Source: Betaproteobacteria bacterium
Lineage (GTDB): Bacteria > Pseudomonadota > Gammaproteobacteria > Burkholderiales > Thiobacillaceae
NCBI GenBank assembly: GCA_020049245.1
Contig: JAIFLB010000199.1
Span: forward strand, 1-5,532
Length of the DNA stretch: 5,532 bases
Reading direction: 5' to 3'
The notes under the pieces are model-generated. The model worked only from the letters and a program-made list of their open reading frames with translations, ran no database searches and had not been told where the DNA came from. A program made the position numbers and the translations under genes. Positions 1 through 5,369 of the stretch are shown here, one piece after another; position 1 is the first letter of the stretch, and the number at the start of each line of letters is the position of its first letter.

Positions 1-115
1 TCGCCGTGCCGCCGTTGCCGGGCGCGACAAAAACCTTCTGGATGCGCGGCGACTGCTTGAGTCGCCAGGCCAACGCGTGTTCGCGTCCGCCGGAACCGAT
101 GACGAGGAGTTTCAT
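1..115 (-). CDS. purD: Phosphoribosylamine-glycine ligase (GAR synthetase), N-terminal part only
   Basis: PurD makes glycinamide ribonucleotide from phosphoribosylamine, glycine and ATP, the second step of cytosolic de novo purine synthesis. Only the first 38 codons are in the window; the gene runs off the left edge. The reverse strand reads MKLLVIGSGGREHALAWRLK and continues to a VFVAPGNGGTA segment. The GSGGREHAL loop and the APGNGGTA motif are hallmarks of the PurD N-terminal (PreATP-grasp) domain. The ATG at 113-115 is chosen because the family starts almost directly with this strand-loop. It lies 12 nt downstream of the purH stop, with only a weak purine-rich stretch (GCAGG) before it, so translational coupling to purH is likely. 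The two genes serve the same pathway. Confidence 0.93.
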   Translation of the reverse strand, partial: MKLLVIGSGGREHALAWRLKQSPRIQKVFVAPGNGGTA

Positions 116-127
116 TTTGATACCTGC

Positions 128-1684
128 TTAGTGTCGGAAATGCCGTACACCCGTGAACACCATCGCGATGCCGTGCTCGTCGGCCGCCGCGATGACTTCT
201 TCGTCGCGCATCGAACCGCCCGGCTGGATCACGGCGGTGATGCCGGCGGCGGCGGCGTTGTCGAGGCCGTCGCGGAACGGGAAGAAGGCGTCGGAGGCCA
301 TCACCGAGCCGGGTACGACCAGGTTGGCCTGTTCGGCCTTGATGCCGGCGATGCGGGCGGAGTTGACGCGGCTCATCTGGCCGGCGCCGACACCGATGGT
401 CATGCGGTCCTTGGCATAGACGATGGCGTTGGATTTGACGAACTTGGCAATGCGCCAGGCGAACAGCAGGTCTTCCATTTCCTTCGGCGTCGGCGCCCGC
501 TTGGTGACCACTTTCAGTTCGCCATGCAGCAGGATGTCGGCATCCTGCACCAGCAGGCCGCCGGCGACGCGCTTCATGTCCATTTGCGAGACCGAACCGC
601 TCCAGGCGCCGCATTCCAGCAAACGCACGTTCTTCTTGGCGGCAACTGCTTCCGAGGCTTCCGGGCTGACTTCCGGGGCGATGATGACTTCGACGAACTG
701 ACGCTCGACGATGGTTTTCGCGGTTTCGCCATCGAGCCGGCCGTTGAACGCGATGATGCCGCCGAAGGCGGATTCCGGATCGGTCTGGTAGGCGCGGTTG
801 TAGGCGTCGAGCAGGTTGTCGCCATACGCCACGCCGCAGGGGTTGGCGTGTTTGACGATGACGCAGGCCGGGGCAAGATCAAAGGTTTTCACACATTCCA
901 GTGCAGCGTCGGTATCGGCGATGTTGTTGTAGGACAGTTCCTTGCCCTGGATCTGGCGGCTGGTGGCAATGGTGCCGGCCGGGGCGTTGGCTTCGACGTA
1001 GAAGGCGCCGTTCTGATGCGGGTTTTCGCCGTAGCGGCAGGTCTGCGCGCGACTGAATTGCAGGGTGAGTTTTTCCCCAAACGCGTCACGTTCGCCTGCC
1101 CCGTTGAGGGAAGTCAGGTAGTTGCTGATGTGGCCGTCGTACTGCGCGGTGTGGGTGAAGGCTTTCTTGGCCAGGTTGAAGCGGGTGGCATCGCTCAATG
1201 CGCCGTTGTTGGCCGTCATTTCGGCGACCAGCGCGGCGTAATCGGCCGGGTCGGTGACGATGGCGACGTGTTTGTAATTCTTCGCCGAGGACCGCACCAT
1301 CGCCGGACCGCCGATGTCGATGTTCTCGATGGCGTCATCCAGCGTATGCGGCTTGGACACGGTCTGCACGAACGGGTAGAGATTGACGCAGACCAGATCG
1401 ATGTAACCCAGCCCATGCTCGTTCATGGTCGCGACATGCGCGGCGTTGTCGCGCACTGCCAGGATGCCGGCGTGCACCTTGGGATGCAGCGTCTTGACGC
1501 GGCCATCGAGCATTTCCGGAAAACCGGTGAATTCCGAGACATCCTTGACCGGCAACCCCGCATCGCGGATCGCCTTGGCGGTGCCGCCAGTGGAAAGCAG
1601 TTCGACGCCTTGCGCGGACAGCGCACGGGCAAAGTCGATCAGGCCGGTTTTATCGGAGACGGAGAGGAGGGCGCGTTTGATCAT
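128..1684 (-). CDS. purH: Bifunctional AICAR transformylase / IMP cyclohydrolase
   Basis: PurH performs the last two steps of IMP synthesis: formylation of AICAR with 10-formyl-tetrahydrofolate, then ring closure to IMP. The product is 518 aa, close to the roughly 530 aa of the E. coli enzyme. The N-terminal MGS-like cyclohydrolase domain (about 1-195) shows LLSVSDKTG (6-14), STGGTAKAIRDAG (31-43), DGRVKTLHPKVHAGIL (60-75) and NIDIGGPAMVRSSAKN (121-136). The transformylase domain shows YGENPHQ (218-224), the catalytic Lys-His pair K278-H279 in VKHANPCGVA, ESAFGGIIAFN (304-314), and FVKSNAIV (415-422). It ends in the usual RHFRH. The ORF stays open 23 codons upstream, but that extension only translates the tandem repeat in the spacer. 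ATG 1682-1684 gives the family-typical start MIKRALLSVSDKTG. The gene is intact; it follows fis and precedes purD. Confidence 0.97.
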   Translation of the reverse strand: MIKRALLSVSDKTGLIDFARALSAQGVELLSTGGTAKAIRDAGLPVKDVSEFTGFPEMLDGRVKTLHPKVHAGILAVRDNAAHVATMNEHGLGYIDLVCVNLYPFVQTVSKPHTLDDAIENIDIGGPAMVRSSAKNYKHVAIVTDPADYAALVAEMTANNGALSDATRFNLAKKAFTHTAQYDGHISNYLTSLNGAGERDAFGEKLTLQFSRAQTCRYGENPHQNGAFYVEANAPAGTIATSRQIQGKELSYNNIADTDAALECVKTFDLAPACVIVKHANPCGVAYGDNLLDAYNRAYQTDPESAFGGIIAFNGRLDGETAKTIVERQFVEVIIAPEVSPEASEAVAAKKNVRLLECGAWSGSVSQMDMKRVAGGLLVQDADILLHGELKVVTKRAPTPKEMEDLLFAWRIAKFVKSNAIVYAKDRMTIGVGAGQMSRVNSARIAGIKAEQANLVVPGSVMASDAFFPFRDGLDNAAAAGITAVIQPGGSMRDEEVIAAADEHGIAMVFTGVRHFRH

Positions 1685-1693
1685 GATTGGGGG

Positions 1694-1734
1694 GCGGTGA
1701 ACGGGGGCGGTGAACGGAGAGCGGTGAACGGAGA
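1694..1734. repeat. Short tandem repeat in the fis-purH spacer
   Basis: Three copies of GCGGTGAACGG (plus-strand reading) begin at 1694, 1707 and 1721. The last two belong to an exact 14-bp tandem unit, GCGGTGAACGGAGA, at 1707-1720 and 1721-1734. A degenerate fourth piece (GCAACGG) follows at 1735-1741. The repeat fills much of the 93-nt gap and ends 9 nt from the purH start codon. It therefore lies in the purH leader if fis and purH are co-transcribed. No function can be read from it. Confidence 0.8.
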
Positions 1735-1766
1735 GCAACGGCGGGGTTTCCACTTACTGCTCTCCG
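1715..1766 (-). promoter_or_regulatory. Inverted repeats upstream of purH with two alternative pairings
   Basis: The 8-mer CGGAGAGC at 1715-1722 and again at 1729-1736 is the exact reverse complement of GCTCTCCG at 1759-1766. In an RNA read from fis into purH, the 1759-1766 arm could pair with either tandem copy, giving an 8-bp stem with a 22-nt or 36-nt loop. No T-run follows, so this is not a standard intrinsic terminator. The pairing is seen in the sequence; any effect on purH expression is speculation. Confidence 0.3.
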
Positions 1767-1777
1767 CTTCCCGCTAA

Positions 1778-2026
1778 CTATTTGATTCCAAGCTGCTGCA
1801 TCTTCTTGCGCAGCGTGTTGCGGTTGATGCTGAGCCAGTCGGCGGCGCGGCTCTGGTTGCTGCCGGCGCGGTCAAGGATGACTTCCAGCATCGGTTTTTC
1901 GATGCAGTTCAACACCATTTCATAAATGCCGGCCGGCGGTTCGCCATCCAGATCCTTGAAGTAATTGATCAATTCCCGGCGCACGCAGGCGGCGAGTTCA
2001 CTTTCGTCGATCTTGGGTTGAGTCAT
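1778..2026 (-). CDS. fis: Fis-family DNA-binding nucleoid protein
   Basis: Fis is a small homodimeric nucleoid protein that bends DNA and adjusts transcription (rRNA, tRNA and many other promoters), recombination and replication according to growth state. The product is 82 aa from ATG 2024-2026. The N-terminal half carries the dimerisation helices (ELINYFKDLDGEPPAGIYEMV). The C-terminal half is the conserved Fis helix-turn-helix: LDRAGSNQSRAADWLSINRN, followed by TLRKKMQQLGIK. An in-frame TTG at 2050, directly after the dusB stop, would add eight residues (MTAPDPRT). I prefer the ATG because the extra residues are not Fis-like and 82 aa fits the family better; neither start has a strong Shine-Dalgarno. 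It lies 24 nt downstream of dusB, the same pair as the E. coli dusB-fis operon. It is a complete gene rather than a fragment of an NtrC-type activator. Confidence 0.93.
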   Translation of the reverse strand: MTQPKIDESELAACVRRELINYFKDLDGEPPAGIYEMVLNCIEKPMLEVILDRAGSNQSRAADWLSINRNTLRKKMQQLGIK

Positions 2027-2050
2027 GGTACGGGGATCCGGGGCTGTCAA

Positions 2051-3076
2051 TCAGGCGGCGGCGCGCTGTTCCGGCGCGGCGTCGAGATAAATCAATCGGC
2101 TGGAGCGCTCACGCGTGCGCCAGAAAAAATCATTCACTGCTTCCAGCTGCGCCTGCGGGCCTTCGAGCTGGTTCATCGCATGCCGGAAACTGGCCGAATC
2201 GGCGAGGCCACGTGTGTACCAGGCGATATGTTTGCGCGCCATCCGGCTGCCGGCGAGGTCGCCGTAGAAGCAATACAGATCGTCCAGGTGGGCAAGCAGC
2301 ACATTGTGAATTTCGGCCACCTCGGGCGCCTGCAGATGCTCGCCGTGTTCCAGAAAGTAACTGATTTCACGGAACAGCCAGGGCCGGCCCTGCGCTGCGC
2401 GGCCGATCATGATCGCGTCGGCGCCGGTCGTCTGCAGCACCATGCGGGCTTTTTCCGGCGTCGTGATGTCGCCGTTGGCGATGATCGGGATGCGGGCTTC
2501 TGATTTCACTGCGGCGATGGTTTCGTATTCGGCATCGCCGGAATAGCCGCAGGCGCGGGTGCGGCCGTGAATCGCCAGCGCCTGGATGCCGGACTCCTGC
2601 GCGATGTGCAGAATCTGCAGGGCATTGCGATGCGATTGGTCCCAGCCGGTGCGGATTTTCAATGTCACCGGCGTCTCCGGCACCGCGTTGACCACGGCTT
2701 CCAGAATGCGACCGACCAGCGGTTCGTCCTGCAACAAGGCGGAACCGGCCATGACATTGCAGATTTTCTTCGCCGGGCAACCCATATTGATGTCGATGAT
2801 TGCCGCGCCGCGCTCGGCGTTGTAACGCGCCGCTTCCGCCATCATCGCCGGGTCAGCGCCGGCGATCTGGACCGAAACGGGCTCGACTTCGCCCTCGTGA
2901 TTGGCGCGCCGCTGGGTCTTCTTCGAACCGTACAACAACGAGTTCGAGGTCACCATTTCGCTCACCGCCATGCCGGCGCCCATCTGCTTGCACAGCTGGC
3001 GGAAGGGTCGATCGGTGACCCCGGCCATGGGCGCAACGATCAGATTGTTCTTCAGGCGATAGGAGCCTATTTGCAT
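2051..3076 (-). CDS. dusB: tRNA-dihydrouridine synthase B
   Basis: This is an FMN- and NADPH-dependent enzyme that reduces uridine to dihydrouridine in the D-loop of tRNAs (U17 for E. coli DusB). The product is 341 aa with a TIM-barrel catalytic domain and a C-terminal helical tRNA-binding domain. The visible motifs, in order, are: the FMN-contact strand IVAPMAGVTDRPFR (13-26); SEMV (39-42); VSVQIAG with Q70; DINMGCPAKK with the catalytic Cys100; VTLKIRTGW (K140); IHGRTR (H170); IIANGDI (198-204); and the phosphate-binding IMIGRAAQGRPWLF (222-235). NMGCPAKK with HGRTR and GRAAQGRPW fits the DusB subfamily rather than DusA or DusC. ATG 3074-3076 gives the standard start MQIGSYRLKNNLIVAPMAGVTD minus nothing; its upstream region is C-rich with no clear Shine-Dalgarno. 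It is first in the dusB-fis-purH-purD run. Confidence 0.96.
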   Translation of the reverse strand: MQIGSYRLKNNLIVAPMAGVTDRPFRQLCKQMGAGMAVSEMVTSNSLLYGSKKTQRRANHEGEVEPVSVQIAGADPAMMAEAARYNAERGAAIIDINMGCPAKKICNVMAGSALLQDEPLVGRILEAVVNAVPETPVTLKIRTGWDQSHRNALQILHIAQESGIQALAIHGRTRACGYSGDAEYETIAAVKSEARIPIIANGDITTPEKARMVLQTTGADAIMIGRAAQGRPWLFREISYFLEHGEHLQAPEVAEIHNVLLAHLDDLYCFYGDLAGSRMARKHIAWYTRGLADSASFRHAMNQLEGPQAQLEAVNDFFWRTRERSSRLIYLDAAPEQRAAA

Positions 3077-3112
3077 GGCAAAGGGGGGCGTGGAGCGGGG
3101 GGAAGGCTGCGC

Positions 3113-3120
3113 ATTTTATA
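3113..3120 (-). promoter_or_regulatory. Candidate -10 element of the dusB-fis promoter
   Basis: The minus strand reads TATAAAAT here, a good sigma-70 -10 match and an AT island in very GC-rich DNA. It lies about 37 nt upstream of the dusB ATG, which predicts a leader of roughly 30 nt. The bases just downstream are GCGCAGCC, a GC-rich discriminator of the kind found at stringently controlled promoters such as E. coli dusB-fis. The -35 is weak: TTGCCC at 3134-3139 has a spacer of only 13-15 nt. This suggests dependence on an activator or a poor intrinsic promoter; that is inference. Confidence 0.5.
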
Positions 3121-3143
3121 CGCAACGGGGGGCGGGCAAAAGC

Positions 3144-3181
3144 GCGCAATTTGCCCTGTATTAGGGCGTCGTCAATTGCGC
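3144..3181. repeat. 38-bp compound inverted repeat upstream of dusB
   Basis: The outer arms GCGCAATT (3144-3151) and AATTGCGC (3174-3181) are perfect reverse complements. They enclose a second perfect hairpin, GCCCT (3153-3157), loop GTATT, AGGGC (3163-3167). A 1-nt bulge on one side and 6 nt on the other separate the two stems. It lies about 24 bp upstream of the dusB -10. On the minus strand it is followed by GCTTTTGCC. It could be a weak terminator for minus-strand transcription coming from tetR, or a protein-binding palindrome for the dusB promoter. The four-T run is too short and too far away for a confident terminator call. Confidence 0.45.
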
Positions 3182-3240
3182 CTTCGCCGATCCCCGTCGC
3201 GAAGCTGCGCGGCCTGCCTTGCCGCCCGCCATGAAGCTGA

Positions 3241-3342
3241 TCAGGCCGCTTTTTTCAAATGCTTCTGGTACAGGAACTCCAGCACCTGGCCACGCAGGTG
3301 GTGATAAGCCGGGTTTTTCGCCAGCCTCGGTTGGTCGCGCGG
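3241..3342 (-). repeat. Direct repeat of the nrtD 3' end, copy 1
   Basis: Aligned without gaps to 4567-4668, I count 85 of 102 identical positions. Similarity is concentrated in the first 75 bp (69 of 75 identical). All six differences there are synonymous (for example CAT/CAC for His and TTG/CTC for Leu). From 3316 on, similarity falls quickly and changes become nonsynonymous. The two copies have the same orientation and begin 1326 bp apart. Confidence 0.9.
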
Positions 3343-3351
3343 TACAGGCAT
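3241..3351 (-). pseudogene. Remnant of the 3' end of an nrtD-like ABC transporter ATPase gene
   Basis: The minus strand encodes a 36-residue piece beginning MPVPRDQPRLAKNP and ending LYQKHLKKAA-stop. Its last 24 residues are identical to residues 240-263 of the complete ATPase encoded at 4567-5358, and PRD...LA upstream still aligns. No Walker A, signature or Walker B region is present: the sequence upstream (3352-3396) has no similarity to the intact gene that I can see and runs straight into the tetR stop codon, in the same frame. It is therefore a truncated gene end, not a functional ATPase. An ATG at 3349-3351 opens a mini-ORF, but without a Shine-Dalgarno. It may have been left by duplication, by insertion of the neighbouring tetR-DUF1348 unit, or by recombination with a related strain. 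Confidence 0.85.
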
Positions 3352-3396
3352 TTCTGTTCGGCCAATCGATAGCGGCGGCAGAGCTCGCCGAATACC

Positions 3397-3981
3397 TCAA
3401 GTCGGAAAGCTGGCGTCGGGCGCTTTGAGACTCGCCAACAAGGTTCGACACAATCCGGCGACAGCCGGATCGCCAGTCATCTGCGCACGCAAGATGGCGC
3501 CTTCAATGATCAGCATTGCCATTGCCGCTACGGATAACGGCGCCGGCATGTTCAATAGTTCTGCCAGTTCCGCTACGTAAGCTTCCAGCTCGGCCTTGTG
3601 CGCCCGCGCGATGGCCACGTCTTCACCGTCGCCGGGACCGCTTTCCACCAGCGTGTTGATGAAGGCGCAACCGCGAAAATCGGGTTCGCGAAACCATTCT
3701 TCCAGCACATCCGCCATCACCTCCAGACCGGCGCCAGGCGCGGCCAGTGCGGCTTCGACGCCGACGCGGAAGCGCTGCATCCAAGCCGCGTGACGCTGGC
3801 GTAGAAATTCGGCGATCAGGTCGTTCTTGGAGGAAAAGCTGCGATAGAACGACATCTTGGCAACGCCAGATTCGGCGATGATGCGATCGATCCCGGTTGC
3901 CCGAAGACCTTCCCGGTAGAACAACCGGCTGGCGGTTTCCAGAATGCGGTCACGGGCGGATAGCGGGCTGCTCGGAGTCAT
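3397..3981 (-). CDS. TetR/AcrR-family transcriptional repressor
   Basis: This is a one-component regulator of 194 aa, normal for TetR family members. The N-terminal DNA-binding domain (about 8-55) reads ARDRILETASRLFYREGL, then RATGIDRIIAESGVAKMSFY and RSFSSKNDLIAEFL, the typical TetR helix-turn-helix. The C-terminal ligand/dimerisation domain contains EPDFRGCAFINTLVE (99-113), a motif seen in a common TetR C-terminal subgroup, and ends in two helices suited to dimerisation. ATG 3979-3981 is chosen; the ORF stays open 19 codons further, but that part would run through operator DNA and gives an un-TetR-like peptide. It is divergent from the DUF1348 gene across a 96-bp spacer with two palindromes, so it probably represses that gene and perhaps itself. 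The ligand cannot be deduced. The Shine-Dalgarno is weak. Confidence 0.93.
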   Translation of the reverse strand: MTPSSPLSARDRILETASRLFYREGLRATGIDRIIAESGVAKMSFYRSFSSKNDLIAEFLRQRHAAWMQRFRVGVEAALAAPGAGLEVMADVLEEWFREPDFRGCAFINTLVESGPGDGEDVAIARAHKAELEAYVAELAELLNMPAPLSVAAMAMLIIEGAILRAQMTGDPAVAGLCRTLLASLKAPDASFPT

Positions 3982-4013
3982 GGCGGATCGAAAGTAGTCA
4001 ACGTTCAGGCATC

Positions 4014-4042
4014 TTGACAGACAGGTCTGTCTACACAAAGAT
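4014..4042 (+). promoter_or_regulatory. Promoter of the DUF1348 gene
   Basis: A perfect sigma-70 -35 hexamer, TTGACA, is at 4014-4019. With the standard 17-nt spacer the -10 falls at 4037-4042 (AAAGAT, three of six consensus positions, including A2 and T6). Transcription would begin near 4049-4050. A strong -35 with a poor -10, overlapped by operators on both sides, fits a promoter meant to be repressed. No convincing separate promoter for the divergent tetR could be picked. Confidence 0.6.
4019..4032. promoter_or_regulatory. TetR-family operator, copy 1 (AGACAG-GT-CTGTCT)
   Basis: This is a perfect 6-bp inverted repeat around a GT centre. It starts at the last base of the -35 box and occupies the spacer between -35 and -10 of the DUF1348 promoter. 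The same 14-mer recurs 26 bp downstream. The AGAC...GTCT half-sites resemble boxes known for some TetR regulators (NemR, LmrA/YxaF types); binding by the adjacent TetR is inferred from position. Confidence 0.8.
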
Positions 4043-4044
4043 AG

Positions 4045-4058
4045 AGACAGGTCTGTCT
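4045..4058. promoter_or_regulatory. TetR-family operator, copy 2 (AGACAG-GT-CTGTCT)
   Basis: This is identical to copy 1, with one more pair outside (G4044/C4059) making 7-bp arms. It covers the predicted transcription start and early transcribed region of the DUF1348 gene. The centre-to-centre distance to copy 1 is 26 bp, about 2.5 helical turns, so two dimers would sit on roughly opposite faces of the DNA. Confidence 0.8.
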
Positions 4059-4077
4059 CATTTTAAGGAGCCCCATT

Positions 4078-4557
4078 ATGTCTGCCACTTCGATCGAACG
4101 TCCGCCACTGCCGCCGTTCACGCCGGAAACCGCCGCCCAAAAGGTCCGGCTCGCCGAGGACGCCTGGAATTCACGCGATCCGGAACGCGTGGCGTTGGCC
4201 TATACCCCGGACAGCCAGTGGCGCAACCGGGCTGAATTCGTCAACGGGCGCGCGGAAATCGTCGAATTCCTGACCCGTAAATGGCGGCGCGAACTGGATT
4301 ACCGCTTGATCAAGGAACTCTGGGCCTGTGACGGCGCGCGCATCGCTGTGCGATTCGCCTACGAGTGGCGCGACGATGCCGGCAACTGGTTTCGCGCTTA
4401 CGGCAACGAAAACTGGGAGTTCGATGCGCACGGCTTGATGGCGCGCCGCCATGCCTCGATCAACGACCTGCCGATTCTCACATCCGAACGGAAATTCCAC
4501 TGGCCGCAGGGACGCCGGCCGGACGAGCATCCGTCGTTGAGTGAATTGGGACTGTAG
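4078..4557 (+). CDS. DUF1348 / SnoaL-like (NTF2-fold) protein of unknown function
   Basis: This 159-aa cytosolic protein has no signal peptide or membrane segment. It matches my recollection of the DUF1348 (COG3558) family in the nuclear transport factor 2 / SnoaL fold group. Family-like blocks are PPFTPETAAQKVRLAEDAWN (12-31), RDPERVALAYTPDSQWRNR (33-51), FLTRKW...ELDYRLIKELWA (64-83), RIAVRFAYEW (88-97), WFRAYGNENWEF (104-115), ASINDLPI (126-133) and WPQGRRPDEHPSL (142-154). The NTF2 fold is a cone-shaped barrel used by small enzymes and binding proteins; no reaction is assigned here. A strong Shine-Dalgarno AAGGAG (4065-4070), 7 nt before ATG 4078, fixes the start. Expression is probably repressed by the divergent TetR through two operators. 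It ends 9 nt from the convergent nrtD stop, with no evident terminator between. Confidence 0.85.
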   Translation: MSATSIERPPLPPFTPETAAQKVRLAEDAWNSRDPERVALAYTPDSQWRNRAEFVNGRAEIVEFLTRKWRRELDYRLIKELWACDGARIAVRFAYEWRDDAGNWFRAYGNENWEFDAHGLMARRHASINDLPILTSERKFHWPQGRRPDEHPSLSELGL

Positions 4558-4566
4558 CCCCGCGCC

Positions 4567-4668
4567 TCAGGCCGCTTTCTTGAGGTGCTTCTGGTACAGG
4601 AACTCCAGCACTTGGCCACGCAGGTGGTGATAGGCCGGGTTCTCGGCTAACGCCAGACGGTCGCGTGG
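4567..4668 (-). repeat. Direct repeat of the nrtD 3' end, copy 2 (inside the intact gene)
   Basis: This is the partner of the copy at 3241-3342, in the same orientation. It encodes the last 33 residues and stop of the complete ATPase. Together the copies bracket the tetR-DUF1348 pair. Crossover within the nearly identical 75 bp would delete 1326 bp and leave the nrtD reading frame intact. Confidence 0.9.
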
Positions 4669-5358
4669 ACGCGGCAGATCAACATCGAGAATCTCGCCGA
4701 TGGTCGCCGCCGGGCCGTTGGTCATCATCACGATGCGATCCGACAGCAGCACGGCCTCATCGACGTCATGCGTCACCATCAACGTGGTGGCATGGGTTTC
4801 CTTGACGATGCGCATCAACTCATCCTGCAGGCCGGCGCGGGTCAAGGCGTCGAGCGCGCCGAACGGCTCGTCGAGCAACAAAACTTTCGGCTCCATCGCC
4901 AACGCGCGGGCGATGCCGACGCGCTGTTTCATGCCACCGGAAATTTCATTCGGATGCTTGTGCGTGGCATGGCTCAAGCCGACCAGATCCAGCGCCGCCT
5001 GAGTACGTTCCTTTAGCTTGGCCTTCGATTCCTTGGCGCCGAACACGCGTTCCACCGCCAGATGAACGTTGCCGAAGCAGGTCAGCCAGGGCAGCAGACT
5101 GTGGTTCTGAAACACCACGCCGCGCTCGGGTCCGGGGCCTTTGATTTCCTTTTCAGACAGCAGCAGGATGCCTTCGGTCGCTTCGGTCAGGCCGGCAACC
5201 AGATTCAGCAGCGTCGATTTGCCGCAGCCGGAGTGGCCGATCAGCGCGATGAACTCGCCCTGTTTGACGTTGAGGTTGATGTCGGTCAGCGCGGTGAATT
5301 TGCCCTTTTTGGTGTCGAACACCATCTTGGCGTTTTCGATGTGCAGATAGTTGTGCAT
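4567..5358 (-). CDS. nrtD: Nitrate/nitrite/cyanate-type ABC transporter ATP-binding protein
   Basis: This is the cytoplasmic ATPase that powers an ABC importer of the nitrate group (NrtD/NasD/CmpD); the substrate is most likely nitrate or nitrite, with cyanate or bicarbonate possible. The product is 263 aa. Motifs are Walker A GHSGCGKST (41-49), Q-loop Q84 in VFQNHSLLPW, signature ISGGMKQR (139-146, an ISGGM variant of LSGGQ), Walker B VLLLDEP (159-165) with catalytic Glu164, D-loop GALD (167-170) and switch His197 in MVTHDVDEA. The C-terminal tail NPAYHHLRGQVLEFLYQKH is typical of this group. ATG 5356-5358 has AAGGA 7 nt upstream; a 45-codon in-frame extension overlaps the permease gene in another frame and is unlikely. 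It follows the permease by 11 nt. Its 3' end is duplicated at 3241-3342. Confidence 0.93.
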   Translation of the reverse strand: MHNYLHIENAKMVFDTKKGKFTALTDINLNVKQGEFIALIGHSGCGKSTLLNLVAGLTEATEGILLLSEKEIKGPGPERGVVFQNHSLLPWLTCFGNVHLAVERVFGAKESKAKLKERTQAALDLVGLSHATHKHPNEISGGMKQRVGIARALAMEPKVLLLDEPFGALDALTRAGLQDELMRIVKETHATTLMVTHDVDEAVLLSDRIVMMTNGPAATIGEILDVDLPRPRDRLALAENPAYHHLRGQVLEFLYQKHLKKAA

Positions 5359-5369
5359 GGCGTTGTCCT

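Noticed and set aside
1685..1753. 23-codon N-terminal extension of PurH
   Set aside because: It translates the tandem repeat into a Pro/His-rich peptide absent from the PurH family; MIKRALLSVSDKTG is the standard start.
77..1777. 566-codon plus-strand open frame opposite purH
   Set aside because: It is antisense to an unambiguous full-length PurH. Its product is rich in Gly, Asp, Val, Arg and His with no recognisable domain, as expected for a shadow frame in GC-rich DNA.
3209..3225. GCGGC/GCCGC hairpin below the relic
   Set aside because: A 5-bp GC stem without a T-run is expected by chance in this base composition.
2567..3304. 245-codon plus-strand open frame
   Set aside because: It is antisense to dusB, crosses its promoter and the relic, and has no recognisable protein features.
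3161..3451. 96-codon minus-strand open frame over the relic
   Set aside because: It is in a different frame from both the nrtD-like remnant and tetR, and its product has no recognisable motif.
4565..4585. CCTCA...TGAGG inverted repeat as terminator between the convergent DUF1348 and nrtD genes
   Set aside because: It has a 5-bp stem with an 11-nt loop, lies mostly inside the nrtD coding end, and has no T-run after it.
3241..4668. Classical insertion sequence or integron cassette
   Set aside because: There is no transposase, integrase, terminal inverted repeats, short target-site duplication or attC-like element; only the gene-end duplication supports an insertion.
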